Assembly: GCA_023459355.1 (NCBI GenBank)
Contig: JAEWUM010000029.1
Coordinates: 1 to 64,000, forward strand
Origin: Bacteroidota bacterium
GTDB taxonomy: Bacteria > Bacteroidota > Bacteroidia > Bacteroidales > Paludibacteraceae
DNA length: 64,000 nt
Reading direction: 5' to 3'
The translations under genes and the position numbers were made by a program. Below the pieces are notes generated by a model. The model ran no database searches. It worked only from the letters and a program-made list of their open reading frames with translations, and was not told the DNA's origin. Below are positions 42,203 to 51,226 of the stretch, piece after piece. The first letter of the stretch is position 1; each line of letters opens with the position of its first letter.

Positions 42203-42736
42203 ATGCAAACCATTCAGATACACGACAAAAAGTTTAGTCTCTCCATCACAGAGGAGGAAATCCAGGCGGCAGTACGTCGTGTGGGAGAAGCCATCAACCG
42301 GGATTTGGCTGATACAAATCCATTATTTATATGCGTACTGAATGGCGCTTTCATGTTTGCCGGTGATTTGATGAAGGTCGTGAATTTCCCGTGTGAGATT
42401 ACCTTCGTGAAACTTTCTTCTTATGAAGGAATTTATACTTCGGGGAATGTGAAGGAAATCTTTGGACTGAATGAAAGTATCGTGGACAGAAACGTCGTGG
42501 TGGTGGAAGACATCGTCGACACCGGCATCACCATGGAGAAAATCATCTCGTCGCTGCATGCCAAAGGAGCCAAAAGTATCCGGGTGGCCACTTTCCTGCA
42601 AAAACCTGAAGCCCTGCAACGCGACATCACCGTGGATTATGTGGCTATGAAAATACCCAATCAGTTCATCGTAGGGTATGGATTGGATTATGATGGGTAC
42701 GGGAGGAATTTGAAGGAAATTTATACGGTGGTGTAA
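42203..42736 (+). CDS. hpt: Hypoxanthine phosphoribosyltransferase
   Basis: The 177-residue enzyme has the PRPP loop VVVVEDIVDTGIT (98-110), an FVKLSSYEG loop and the hood segment YVAMKIPNQFIVGYGLDYDG. It salvages hypoxanthine (and guanine) with PRPP to IMP or GMP. It opens a run of housekeeping genes (hpt, adk, obg, dnaG) whose gaps hold word-repeat palindromes. Confidence 0.93.
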   Translation: MQTIQIHDKKFSLSITEEEIQAAVRRVGEAINRDLADTNPLFICVLNGAFMFAGDLMKVVNFPCEITFVKLSSYEGIYTSGNVKEIFGLNESIVDRNVVVVEDIVDTGITMEKIISSLHAKGAKSIRVATFLQKPEALQRDITVDYVAMKIPNQFIVGYGLDYDGYGRNLKEIYTVV

Positions 42737-42739
42737 ATA

Positions 42740-42929
42740 TGGTCTACGGTCAACGGTCTACGGTCTACGGTCTACGGTCTACGGTCTACGGTCTAGGGAG
42801 ACAGGAAAGCGGTAAGTGAATAGTTTTTGGTTTAGTAGTTTAAAGGTATATAAGGTTTAAAAAAGATAAATGTCTGTCGCCCGGTGTCAGTTGACTGGAG
42901 ACCGTTGACTGGAGTCGGAGCGAAGCGAC
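42740..42929. repeat. Inverted word-repeat element A (hpt-adk gap)
   Basis: The left arm (42740-42795) is eight or so tandem GGTCTAC words. The right arm (42886-42916) contains the complement of GTCAACGGTCT within GACTGGAG-type words, followed by CGGAGCGAAGCGAC. The AT-rich centre has TAGTAGTTTAAAGGTATATAAG. adk starts 15 bases after the element. Confidence 0.8.
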
Positions 42930-42943
42930 AAAAAAAAGGAAAG

Positions 42944-43516
42944 ATGTTAAACGTAATTATTTTTGGAGCGCCCGGCTGTGGAAAAGGTACCCAGAGCGCG
43001 TTGATTATTGAGAAGTTCGGATTGAAGCACTTTTCAACGGGTGAATTATTGAGAAAAGAGATCGAGGCTAAAACAGCCTTGGGTATTGAGGCCGACAAGT
43101 ACATATCGAAAGGCAACCTGATGCCGGACGAAATGATGATTGAGTTAATCACCAACGGGATTCAAAACCTGGATGCGGATTGTAAAGGTATTATTTTCGA
43201 TGGCTTTCCCCGTACCGTAAAACAAGCAGAGGAATTAGAAAAGCTGATGGATGGTCTGGGCAAACCGACCACCGTGCTGATTGACCTTCAGGTGCCAAAC
43301 CGGGAACTCATCAACCGCCTGCTCATGCGGGGCAAAACTTCCGGCCGCAGCGACGACAACCTCGAAACCATCAAAAAAAGATTAGATGTGTACGAAACCA
43401 AAACCACGCCTGTAAACGAATTTTACCAATCCCTCAACAAATACGCAGCCATCGATGGTGTGGGAACAGTGGAGGAGGTGTTTGGGAGAATCGTTCAGCG
43501 AATAGCGGAAAACTGA
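42944..43516 (+). CDS. adk: Adenylate kinase
   Basis: The 190-residue enzyme has the P-loop GAPGCGKGTQ (8-17), the AMP-binding FSTGELLRKEI and FDGFPRTVKQAEEL, and a short LID (GKTSGRSDDN) without zinc cysteines. The ATG at 42944 is preceded by AAAAAAAGGAAAG, a usable ribosome site. The longer frame upstream is repeat sequence. The last codons lie inside the left arm of the next inverted repeat. Confidence 0.95.
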   Translation: MLNVIIFGAPGCGKGTQSALIIEKFGLKHFSTGELLRKEIEAKTALGIEADKYISKGNLMPDEMMIELITNGIQNLDADCKGIIFDGFPRTVKQAEELEKLMDGLGKPTTVLIDLQVPNRELINRLLMRGKTSGRSDDNLETIKKRLDVYETKTTPVNEFYQSLNKYAAIDGVGTVEEVFGRIVQRIAEN

Positions 43517-43638
43517 AAACGGAAAGTAAACAGCCAAGCACATGATTATAAATGGGTTGATCCGTCACCTTCACCTCATCGTGATGATAGTCTGTTGATG
43601 GGTTTTAGTTTTACGCTTTCCGTTTTTAGTTTTCCGCT
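43504..43638. repeat. Inverted word-repeat element D (adk-obg gap)
   Basis: Arms 43504-43529 and 43613-43638 (AGCGGAAAACTGAAAACGG type) match as complements at about 23-24 of 26 positions. The left arm begins in the last codons of adk. The right arm overlaps the -33 region of the obg promoter. Confidence 0.87.
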
Positions 43639-43646
43639 AAAAAAAC

Positions 43647-43654
43647 TACCTTTG
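43647..43654 (+). promoter_or_regulatory. -7 box of obg promoter
   Basis: TACCTTTG fits TAnnTTTG; a T-run stands 20 bases upstream. The start would be near 43661, leaving a leader of about 15 bases. Confidence 0.65.
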
Positions 43655-43675
43655 CACAACACATAAAAGTACGCT

Positions 43676-44836
43676 ATGGCTTCTTCCAATTTTGTTGATT
43701 ACGTAAAAATATACTGTCGCTCAGGCAAAGGGGGTGCAGGTTCAATGCATTTCCACCGCGAGAAGTTCATTGCCAAAGGAGGACCCGATGGCGGAGATGG
43801 CGGTCGGGGTGGTCATATCATCCTGCGTGGCAACAAAAATTACTGGACACTGATTCACCTGAAATACGCCCGCCACGTGTATGCCGGCGATGGGGAACAG
43901 GGAAGTGGTAGCCGCAGTTTCGGGAAAGATGGTGAAGACCGGATTATTGATGTGCCTTGTGGAACGGTTGTGTACGATGCCGAAACCGGCGAATTCATGT
44001 GTGATATTACCGACGACGGTCAGGAACTTATCCTGCTGAAAGGGGGCCGCGGCGGACTGGGCAACTGGCATTTCCGCACCGCGACCAATCAAACGCCGCG
44101 CTTCGCGCAACCGGGAGAGCCCCGCATCGAGAAAGCGGTCATTCTTCAGCTCAAAGTATTAGCCGATGTGGGCTTAGTGGGCTTTCCGAATGCCGGTAAA
44201 TCAACCTTGCTTTCTGTGGTATCGGCTGCCAAACCTGAAATTGCCGATTATCCTTTTACGACCCTGGTACCTAACTTAGGTATCGTTTCGTACCGCGACA
44301 ACCAGTCGTTCGTGATGGCCGACATCCCGGGCATCATCGAAGGAGCATCGGAAGGGAAGGGCCTTGGACTACGCTTCCTGCGACACATCGAGCGAAACTC
44401 TATCTTGCTCTTTATGATTCCTGCGGATAGTGAAGACATCAGAAAAGAATATCAGGTCTTACTGAATGAGCTCAAAACATACAATCCGGAACTTTCGACC
44501 AAGCAACGCATCCTCGCCATTACCAAATGTGATATGCTCGACGAGGAGTTGACGGAACAGATGAAAGCCGAATTGCCGGAAGGGATTCGCGCAGTGTTTA
44601 TCTCGTCGGTAAGCGGACTTGGCATCATGGAACTGAAAGACCTGATTTGGGAAGAAATAAATAAAGAATCCAATAAAATTGTTGAATTCGTACATCGTCC
44701 GATGATCATCGAGCCACCTGTTGATGGAGAGGATAACGAGGATGAAGAGGAAGGTGATTTTGATGATTTCTTTGATGAGGATGAAGAGGACGATGACATC
44801 AGCAAATACAAAGGCATAGGTTGGGACGACCTGTAA
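43676..44836 (+). CDS. obg: Obg/CgtA GTPase
   Basis: The 386-residue ribosome-associated GTPase has the glycine-rich Obg fold (GGPDGGDGGRGG, KGGRGGLGN), P-loop GFPNAGKSTL (169-178), switch region DIPGIIEGA, the ITKCD base-recognition motif and a very acidic tail (about residues 345-380). It acts in 50S subunit assembly. The gap to dnaG is only four bases, so they are co-transcribed. Confidence 0.95.
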   Translation: MASSNFVDYVKIYCRSGKGGAGSMHFHREKFIAKGGPDGGDGGRGGHIILRGNKNYWTLIHLKYARHVYAGDGEQGSGSRSFGKDGEDRIIDVPCGTVVYDAETGEFMCDITDDGQELILLKGGRGGLGNWHFRTATNQTPRFAQPGEPRIEKAVILQLKVLADVGLVGFPNAGKSTLLSVVSAAKPEIADYPFTTLVPNLGIVSYRDNQSFVMADIPGIIEGASEGKGLGLRFLRHIERNSILLFMIPADSEDIRKEYQVLLNELKTYNPELSTKQRILAITKCDMLDEELTEQMKAELPEGIRAVFISSVSGLGIMELKDLIWEEINKESNKIVEFVHRPMIIEPPVDGEDNEDEEEGDFDDFFDEDEEDDDISKYKGIGWDDL

Positions 44837-44840
44837 AAAC

Positions 44841-46802
44841 ATGCTTGACCAAACGACGATCGACAAAATCAACGATGCCGCCCTGATTCAGGATGTGGTG
44901 TCGGATTACGTGACCCTGCGCAAACGCGGGGCCAACCTGATTGGTTTGTGTCCCTTCCACAACGAAAAAACGCCTTCTTTCAGTGTTTCTCCCGCCAAGG
45001 GCATTTTCAAATGCTTTGGTTGCGGAAAGGGTGGAAATTCAGTGCATTTCATCATGGAACATGAGCAAATAAGCTACTATGAGGCGCTCAAGTTCTTAGC
45101 AAAAAAATATCACATCGAATTTGAAGAACGGGAATTGTCGGATGAAGAAAAAGCCATCCGAAACGACCGCGAAAGCATGTTCTTAGTGAATGAATATGCG
45201 CAACAATATTTCTCCAACAACCTGCACAACCACATCGACGGCAAATCCATTGCCATGGCTTATTTCAGAGAAAGGGGATTCCGCGAAGACATCATCCGGA
45301 AATTTCAGCTCGGGTATAGTCTGGATAACCGCGATGCTTTCACGCAATCGGCCATCAGCAAAGGCTACAATAAATCCTACCTGATAAAAACCGGGCTCAC
45401 GCTCGAACACGACAACGGACAGATTTCGGACCGTTTCCGGGGCAGGGTTATGTTCCCCGTTCATTCGCTTTCGGGAAAAGTGGTGGCCTTCGGAGGGCGT
45501 ATCCTGCGCAAGGACGAGAAGATGGCCAAGTATGTCAACTCGCCCGAGTCGGAAATCTACCACAAAAGCAATGAGTTATACGGCATCTTTTTCGCGAAGA
45601 AATCCATCGTGAAGGAAGACCGATGTTTCTTAGTCGAAGGTTATACCGATGTGATTTCGATGCACCAGAACGGCATCGAAAACGTGGTGGCTTCTTCGGG
45701 AACTTCACTTACTCCCGGGCAAATCAGGATGATTCACCGGTTTACCGACAATGTAACGGTGATTTACGACGGCGATGCGGCAGGCATCAAGGCTTCGTTG
45801 CGGGGAATCGATTTATTGCTGGAAGAAGGTCTTAATATTAAGGTATTGCTATTGCCGGATGGAGAGGATCCGGATTCATTCGCGCAAAAACACAGTTCTG
45901 CCGATTTCATTGCATTTGTGGAGAAAAGTTCGGTAGACTTCATCCGATTCAAAACAAGCATATTACTGGAAGATGCAGGCAACGATCCGGTGAAACGGGC
46001 GGGACTCATCATCGACATCGTGAAAAGTATTGCCATCATTCCGAACCAGGTAATCCGGGCCGAATATGTGAAGGAATGCAGCATGCTCCTGCAGGTGGAT
46101 GAGGCTATGCTGTACCACGAAATCAACAAGCTGAAAAAGGCTGAGCAGGGTAAAGCACAGACAAACACACCGCAACCGCAGGCACAGGCAGAACAGCCCG
46201 ACAATGCCGCGCAGGCTCCTCTGAGTCAGACTCCACAAACCGGCATCTATGTGCAGGAAGAAAGGAGTATCCTGCAAACCCTGATCCGGTACGGGAAGAT
46301 GGATATGCAGCATCCCGACTTGAAAAAGCAGGCACCGGAGCCAATCATCACAGCGGATTTTATTTACGAAGAAATCAACCGCGACGGCATCAGTTTTAGT
46401 ACACCGGTACATCAGCAAATACTAAAAGAATACGAAGCGCATTATCAGGAAGCGGATTTCAACGCGGAAAAACATTTCCTGTACCACCCGAACCCGGCCA
46501 TCGCCCAATTGACGGCCGACCTGATTACCGAGAAATACACCCTGAGTAAGATTCACGCTAAAATCAAGGAAGTCAAAACGGACGCTGATAAACTCCATGA
46601 ACTGGTACCCAGGGTGATGTATGAGTTTAAGAATCGGCTGGTGCTCGATATGATAAAAGATAAACTATTTCTGCTGAAAGAAGCTTCAGAAACAAAGAAT
46701 TATACACTGGCAGATGAGATTATGCAGGAATTAAAAATCCTGGATGAGGTAAAGCAGAAACTGGCGAAGGAGCTGGGGACGAGGGTGATAACGAAATTTT
46801 AA
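44841..46802 (+). CDS. dnaG: DNA primase
   Basis: The 653-residue primase has the zinc-binding Cys37/His40/Cys58/Cys61 (CPFH ... CFGC), the central RNA-polymerase domain with the Toprim EGYTDVISMHQ and DGDAAGIKA motifs, a Gln/Pro/Ala-rich linker near residues 430-470, and a helical C-terminal domain that should bind the DnaB helicase. It makes RNA primers at replication forks. Confidence 0.95.
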   Translation: MLDQTTIDKINDAALIQDVVSDYVTLRKRGANLIGLCPFHNEKTPSFSVSPAKGIFKCFGCGKGGNSVHFIMEHEQISYYEALKFLAKKYHIEFEERELSDEEKAIRNDRESMFLVNEYAQQYFSNNLHNHIDGKSIAMAYFRERGFREDIIRKFQLGYSLDNRDAFTQSAISKGYNKSYLIKTGLTLEHDNGQISDRFRGRVMFPVHSLSGKVVAFGGRILRKDEKMAKYVNSPESEIYHKSNELYGIFFAKKSIVKEDRCFLVEGYTDVISMHQNGIENVVASSGTSLTPGQIRMIHRFTDNVTVIYDGDAAGIKASLRGIDLLLEEGLNIKVLLLPDGEDPDSFAQKHSSADFIAFVEKSSVDFIRFKTSILLEDAGNDPVKRAGLIIDIVKSIAIIPNQVIRAEYVKECSMLLQVDEAMLYHEINKLKKAEQGKAQTNTPQPQAQAEQPDNAAQAPLSQTPQTGIYVQEERSILQTLIRYGKMDMQHPDLKKQAPEPIITADFIYEEINRDGISFSTPVHQQILKEYEAHYQEADFNAEKHFLYHPNPAIAQLTADLITEKYTLSKIHAKIKEVKTDADKLHELVPRVMYEFKNRLVLDMIKDKLFLLKEASETKNYTLADEIMQELKILDEVKQKLAKELGTRVITKF

Positions 46803-46815
46803 CACAAACACGTCA

Positions 46816-46848
46816 AGACCTGTCAGGTTTTAAAAACCTGACAGGTCT
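46816..46848 (+). terminator. Perfect hairpin after dnaG
   Basis: AGACCTGTCAGGTTTT and AAAACCTGACAGGTCT are perfect 16-base complements one base apart. Such AGACCTGTCAGG palindromes recur in Bacteroidota intergenic DNA, so it may be a dispersed repeat that also ends transcription. Confidence 0.6.
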
Positions 46849-46863
46849 ATAAACGCAACAAGC

Positions 46864-47634
46864 ATGTTTTTATTCAACAACATAATCTTTGGCCCCGTAA
46901 AAAGCCGGCGCCTGGGGGTTTCCTTAGGGGTTAATTTGTTGCCGGTGGATGCCAAGATCTGCTCGTTCGACTGCATTTATTGTGAATGTGGGTTCAATAC
47001 AACCATGCAGGAATCGCCACTTCCAACACGCGAACAGGTTTATATCACACTCGAAGCAAAATTACAGGAAATGGTAGCTGCCAATGAATTACCGGATGTT
47101 ATCACTTTTGCCGGCAATGGAGAACCAACCCTGCATGCGCAGTTTGAAGGCATCATCGACGATACCATCGCGTTGCGTGACCGCTATTGTCCGGAAGCCA
47201 AAGTCAGTGTACTGTCCAACTCGACCCGCATGCACAAACCAGCTATATTCAGGGCGTTGCAGCGTGCCGACAACAACATCCTGAAGTTTGATTCAGCAAT
47301 CGACAAAACCGTTCAACGCCTGGATCGTCCGTCAGGAAAACAGTTTTCTGTCGAATGGCAACTCGAACAATTTAAAAAATTCAACGGTAACCTCATCATC
47401 CAAACCCTGTTCCTGCGGGGCAGTTTAGCTGATGGGATTATTGATAACACGACAGAAGAAGAAGTATCCGCCTGGCTCGAAGCCCTGCAAATCATCCGCC
47501 CCAAACAGGTGATGATTTACAGCATCGACCGCGAAACCCCGACAAAGGGACTGGAAAAAGCACCTGCAGAGACCCTGCGTGAAATAGCAGAAAGAGCAAG
47601 AGCAATGGGATTGGAGGTGAGTGTTAGTTTATAG
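46864..47634 (+). CDS. Radical SAM protein
   Basis: The 256-residue protein has the CxxxCxxC cluster motif at Cys33, Cys37 and Cys40 (CSFDCIYC) and a core with FAGNGEPTLH that binds SAM. It has no extra iron-sulfur domain, and its product cannot be named. Small stand-alone members with GNGEPTLH are related to wyosine and nitrogenase-cofactor families. It lies between dnaG and folB, separated from each by palindromes. Confidence 0.87.
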   Translation: MFLFNNIIFGPVKSRRLGVSLGVNLLPVDAKICSFDCIYCECGFNTTMQESPLPTREQVYITLEAKLQEMVAANELPDVITFAGNGEPTLHAQFEGIIDDTIALRDRYCPEAKVSVLSNSTRMHKPAIFRALQRADNNILKFDSAIDKTVQRLDRPSGKQFSVEWQLEQFKKFNGNLIIQTLFLRGSLADGIIDNTTEEEVSAWLEALQIIRPKQVMIYSIDRETPTKGLEKAPAETLREIAERARAMGLEVSVSL

Positions 47635-47830
47635 TCGCTTCGCTCCGACTCCAGTCACCAGACTCCGGACTCCAGACTCCGGACTCCAGTCACCAGACTT
47701 CAGTCAATAGACGGTGATAAGTGGTTAGAGGATAGTTTAAAGGTTTAAGAATTAAAATGTTTAAAACAAAATAATGTCTGACGTCTGGTGTCCGGCGACT
47801 GGAGTCTGGCGACTGAGCGTAGCGAAAAAA
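47635..47830. repeat. Inverted word-repeat element B (radical SAM-folB gap)
   Basis: The left arm (47635-47711) is made of CCAGACTCCGGACTCCAG-type words beginning TCGCTTCGCTC. The right arm (47775-47824) reads back as its imperfect complement and ends GAGCGTAGCGA. The AT-rich centre holds GATAGTTTAAAGGTTTAAG, similar to element A. Confidence 0.85.
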
Positions 47831-47836
47831 AATAAT

Positions 47837-48193
47837 ATGTCCAAAATCATCCTCGAAAACATGGAGTTCCAGGCCAACCACGGCGTGTTGGAACACGAGA
47901 AAACGCTGGGAAATACCTTCCTGGTAACCGTAGAAATGGAAGTTTACACCGACAAAGCCGGGGTAACAGACCTACTTGAAGACACCATTAATTACCAGTT
48001 GGTGTATCAGGCCATCAAAAAACAAATCGAAATTCCTTCGAATCTGATTGAACATGTTGCCCACAGAATTGTTGATAAACTGATGAATAAATTTCTAAAA
48101 ATACAGGCGCTCAGTCTCACCCTGTCCAAAATGAATCCACCTCTCGGCGGCAAAGTCGAAAAGGTGTCGATTCAAATGGAACGGAGGAGATGA
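47837..48193 (+). CDS. folB: Dihydroneopterin aldolase
   Basis: The 118-residue enzyme has the FolB pattern: ENMEFQANHGVLEHEK at the start, NYQLVYQAI, and KMNPPLGGKVEKVSI at the end. It cleaves dihydroneopterin in folate synthesis. The ATG at 47837 is used; the in-frame upstream stretch is word repeat. The stop overlaps the next repeat. Confidence 0.92.
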   Translation: MSKIILENMEFQANHGVLEHEKTLGNTFLVTVEMEVYTDKAGVTDLLEDTINYQLVYQAIKKQIEIPSNLIEHVAHRIVDKLMNKFLKIQALSLTLSKMNPPLGGKVEKVSIQMERRR

Positions 48194-48391
48194 GCGGAAA
48201 ACGGAAAACGGAGAACAGAGAGCAATAAGCGAATAACTAATAGCTAATAACTAATAGCGATACAGAATTATTACCATTGATTATTGAACTTTTTGCCTTA
48301 TTAAACATTGTGAAGTAAAAACTTTCGCTTTCCGGTTACAGTTTTCCGCTATTCGCTATTAGTTATTCGCTATTAGTTATTCACTATTCAC
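48194..48391. repeat. Inverted word-repeat element C (folB-can gap)
   Basis: The left arm (48194-48260) has a GCGGAAAACGG block and then a GCGAATAACTAATAGC block. The right arm (48325-48391) repeats both blocks as complements in reverse order (CGCTTTCCGG..., then TTCGCTATTAGTTATTC). Two different word types are thus nested in one palindrome. Confidence 0.88.
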
Positions 48392-48398
48392 AAAAAAA

Positions 48399-49019
48399 AT
48401 GAAGTACCTTTTTGACGGTGTCAAGGAATTCCTGGCCAATGATTACATAGAATTAAAGCGACATTTCCGAGAAATCGGGAAAGGTCAGAAACCGCACTCC
48501 CTGTTCATAGGCTGTTCCGACTCACGGGTGGTACCGAATCTGATTACGCGCACCTTACCGGGCGAGTTGTTCGTAATTCGCAACATCGCCAACCTCGTTC
48601 CCATGCACCGTATCTCAAATGAATTTCTGGCAACAACTTCGGCAGTGGAATATGCTGTACAGGTGCTGAATGTTGAAAACATCATTGTTTGCGGACATTC
48701 CAATTGCGGGGGTTGCAATGCCATCTACATGGATGAAAAGCAGACAACAGATATTCCACACACCCGTAAATGGCTGGAACTGATGGGAAGAGTGAAAAAA
48801 CAGGTGGAAGATCTGAGTATTGCTGATGAGTTGGAAAGGTCTGTAATAACCGAACAACTCAACATCGTGGAGCAAATGAACCACCTGCTCTCGTATCCCT
48901 ACATCAAAGAACGGTATGAGCAGGGTAAAATGAACATTCTGGGATGGTATTACGTCATCGAAACCGGCGAGGTGTTTAATTATGACAGGGAACTCAGGAG
49001 ATTTGTGAAGATTGAATGA
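48399..49019 (+). CDS. can: Beta-class carbonic anhydrase
   Basis: The 206-residue enzyme carries the zinc ligands Cys39, His100 and Cys103 and the Asp41-Arg43 pair (CSDSRVVP, HSNCGGC). It interconverts CO2 and bicarbonate in the cytoplasm. No sulfate or bicarbonate transporter is fused or next to it. Confidence 0.93.
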   Translation: MKYLFDGVKEFLANDYIELKRHFREIGKGQKPHSLFIGCSDSRVVPNLITRTLPGELFVIRNIANLVPMHRISNEFLATTSAVEYAVQVLNVENIIVCGHSNCGGCNAIYMDEKQTTDIPHTRKWLELMGRVKKQVEDLSIADELERSVITEQLNIVEQMNHLLSYPYIKERYEQGKMNILGWYYVIETGEVFNYDRELRRFVKIE

Positions 49020-49024
49020 TATCA

Positions 49025-49375
49025 GCTAAGTGCAGGCCATCAGGGGGTTGCTTCGTCGGCTTCGCCTCCTCGCAATGACGGGACAAGAGCTGCGTGCAAT
49101 TTATCAGGGGATTGCCGCGTCGCTCACTTCGTGAGCTCCTCGCAATGACGGGACGTTGATTGGGGTCATTATTACGTCGCGCGAGCTTTTAGCGGACTTA
49201 ACAAGTGATTTGCAGCAACGGGTTCAGGGGACAATAGCGCCCGTCGTGCACATAAGATGATGGTTTGTGCAAATTTGGTCGACGGGTATATAAATTATGT
49301 GCGACGACCCCGTCATTGCGAGGAGGCGAAGCCGACGAAGCAATCCCCTCGAACACGCACTTGGCTAATAAAAAT
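49025..49375. repeat. Composite palindrome R1-R1-R2-R1
   Basis: The 406-base gap holds two R1 units in minus orientation (about 49043-49085, 49105-49155), an R2 core (about 49165-49300) and an R1 unit in plus orientation (about 49310-49350). The outer tips AAGTGC/GCACTT are complementary as well. The right tip (CACTTGGCTAATAA) lies where the -33 region of lepA is expected. Confidence 0.85.
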
Positions 49376-49390
49376 ATCAAATAATTTTAC

Positions 49391-49398
49391 TACTTTTG
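49391..49398 (+). promoter_or_regulatory. -7 box of lepA promoter
   Basis: TACTTTTG fits TAnnTTTG. TTGG in the repeat tip lies about 24 bases upstream. The start would be near 49405. Confidence 0.6.
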
Positions 49399-49425
49399 CA
49401 ACTCAAAAATTTGCAATAACATTTC

Positions 49426-51213
49426 ATGAAGAAGATCCGTAATTTCTGCATTATCGCCCACATCGACCACGGGAAAAGCACCCTGGCCGACCGTCTGTTA
49501 GAATACACCAAAACTGTATTTGACAAAGATCTGCAGGCACAGGTGCTGGACAATATGGATCTTGAAAGGGAAAGGGGTATCACCATTAAGAGCCACGCCA
49601 TTCAGATGAACTACAAGCTGAATGGGGAAGATTTTGTTCTCAACCTGATTGACACTCCGGGACACGTCGATTTCTCCTATGAGGTTTCACGTTCCATTGC
49701 TGCCTGTGAAGGGGCGCTGTTGATTATTGACGCGACGCAGGGAATTCAGGCGCAAACCATTTCCAATTTATACATGGCCATCGAACATGATCTGGAAATC
49801 ATCCCGGTGATGAATAAAATGGATATGGATTCGGCCATGCCGGAAGAAGTGGAAGATCAGATTGTGGATTTACTTGGCTGTAAACCGGCAGATATCATCC
49901 GCGCCAGCGGAAAAACAGGCATGGGGGTTGAAGAAATTCTCGAAGCTATCGTGCATCGTATCCCTGCACCCAAAGGTGATCCGGAAGCACCGTTGCAATG
50001 CCTGATTTTCGACTCTGTATTCAACTCTTTCCGGGGTATTATCGCTTATTTTAAGATTGCCAATGGGACCATTCGCAAGGGTGACCTCGTGAAGTTCGTG
50101 GCAACGGGAAAAGAATACGATGCAGATGAAATCGGAATCCTGAAACTCGATATGGTTCCCGTGCAGGAACTCAGCGCCGGAAATGTTGGTTACATCATCT
50201 CCGGAATTAAAACTTCGAAAGAAGTGAAAGTAGGTGATACCATTACCCACGTGAAACGTCCATGTGAAAAAGCCATCTCCGGTTTTGAAGAGGTAAAGCC
50301 AATGGTTTTCGCCGGTGTATATCCGGTGGATACCGACGATTTTGAAGATTTACGCTCTTCCATCGAAAAACTGCAACTCAACGATGCCTCGCTGACCTTC
50401 GAACCGGAATCTTCAGTGGCATTGGGTTTTGGCTTTCGTTGTGGTTTTCTGGGAATGCTTCACATGGAAATTATCCAGGAACGACTCGACCGTGAGTTCG
50501 ACATGAACGTGATTACAACGGTTCCGAACGTTTCCTATAAAGTATATACGAAGAAGGACGAACTGATTGAAGTGCACAATCCATCCGGATTGCCTGATTT
50601 TATGCTGATCGACCGGATCGAAGAACCCTATATCCGCGCTTCTATCATTACCCGTACCGATTATATCGGTCAGATCATGACCCTTTGCCTGGATAAACGC
50701 GGAGAACTGATTAAACAAGATTACATATCGGGGAATCGTATGGAATTGATTTTCGATATGCCGCTCGGCGAAATTGTGTTCGATTTCTACGACCGGCTCA
50801 AAAGCATTTCCAAAGGTTACGCTTCGTTCGATTATCATCCCCATGGCTATCGTCCCTCGAAACTCATCAAATTAGACATTTTGCTCAACGGTGAACCGGT
50901 AGACGCCCTTTCATCGCTAATCCATTTCGACAATGCCGTATCGCTTGGTCGCCGGATGTGTGAAAAATTAAAAGAACTCATTCCACGTCAACAGTTCGAC
51001 ATTGCCATTCAGGCTGCCATCGGCGCCAAAATCATTGCCCGTGAGACCATCAAAGCCGTTCGTAAAGACGTGACAGCCAAGTGTTACGGGGGCGACATCA
51101 GCCGTAAAAGAAAGTTACTGGAGAAACAGAAGAAAGGCAAGAAACGCATGAAACAAATTGGTTCCGTGGAAGTTCCGCAAAAAGCCTTCCTGGCTGTGCT
51201 GAAACTCGACTAA
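49426..51213 (+). CDS. lepA: Elongation factor 4 (LepA)
   Basis: This 595-residue translational GTPase has AHIDHGKSTL (P-loop), the RERGITI switch, DTPGHVDF and NKMD. The typical C-terminal domain follows, with CYGGDISRKRKLLEKQKKGKKRM. It binds ribosomes and acts in translation under ionic stress. The genes after it code for sodium antiporters. Confidence 0.96.
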   Translation: MKKIRNFCIIAHIDHGKSTLADRLLEYTKTVFDKDLQAQVLDNMDLERERGITIKSHAIQMNYKLNGEDFVLNLIDTPGHVDFSYEVSRSIAACEGALLIIDATQGIQAQTISNLYMAIEHDLEIIPVMNKMDMDSAMPEEVEDQIVDLLGCKPADIIRASGKTGMGVEEILEAIVHRIPAPKGDPEAPLQCLIFDSVFNSFRGIIAYFKIANGTIRKGDLVKFVATGKEYDADEIGILKLDMVPVQELSAGNVGYIISGIKTSKEVKVGDTITHVKRPCEKAISGFEEVKPMVFAGVYPVDTDDFEDLRSSIEKLQLNDASLTFEPESSVALGFGFRCGFLGMLHMEIIQERLDREFDMNVITTVPNVSYKVYTKKDELIEVHNPSGLPDFMLIDRIEEPYIRASIITRTDYIGQIMTLCLDKRGELIKQDYISGNRMELIFDMPLGEIVFDFYDRLKSISKGYASFDYHPHGYRPSKLIKLDILLNGEPVDALSSLIHFDNAVSLGRRMCEKLKELIPRQQFDIAIQAAIGAKIIARETIKAVRKDVTAKCYGGDISRKRKLLEKQKKGKKRMKQIGSVEVPQKAFLAVLKLD

Positions 51214-51226
51214 AACACCAATACAT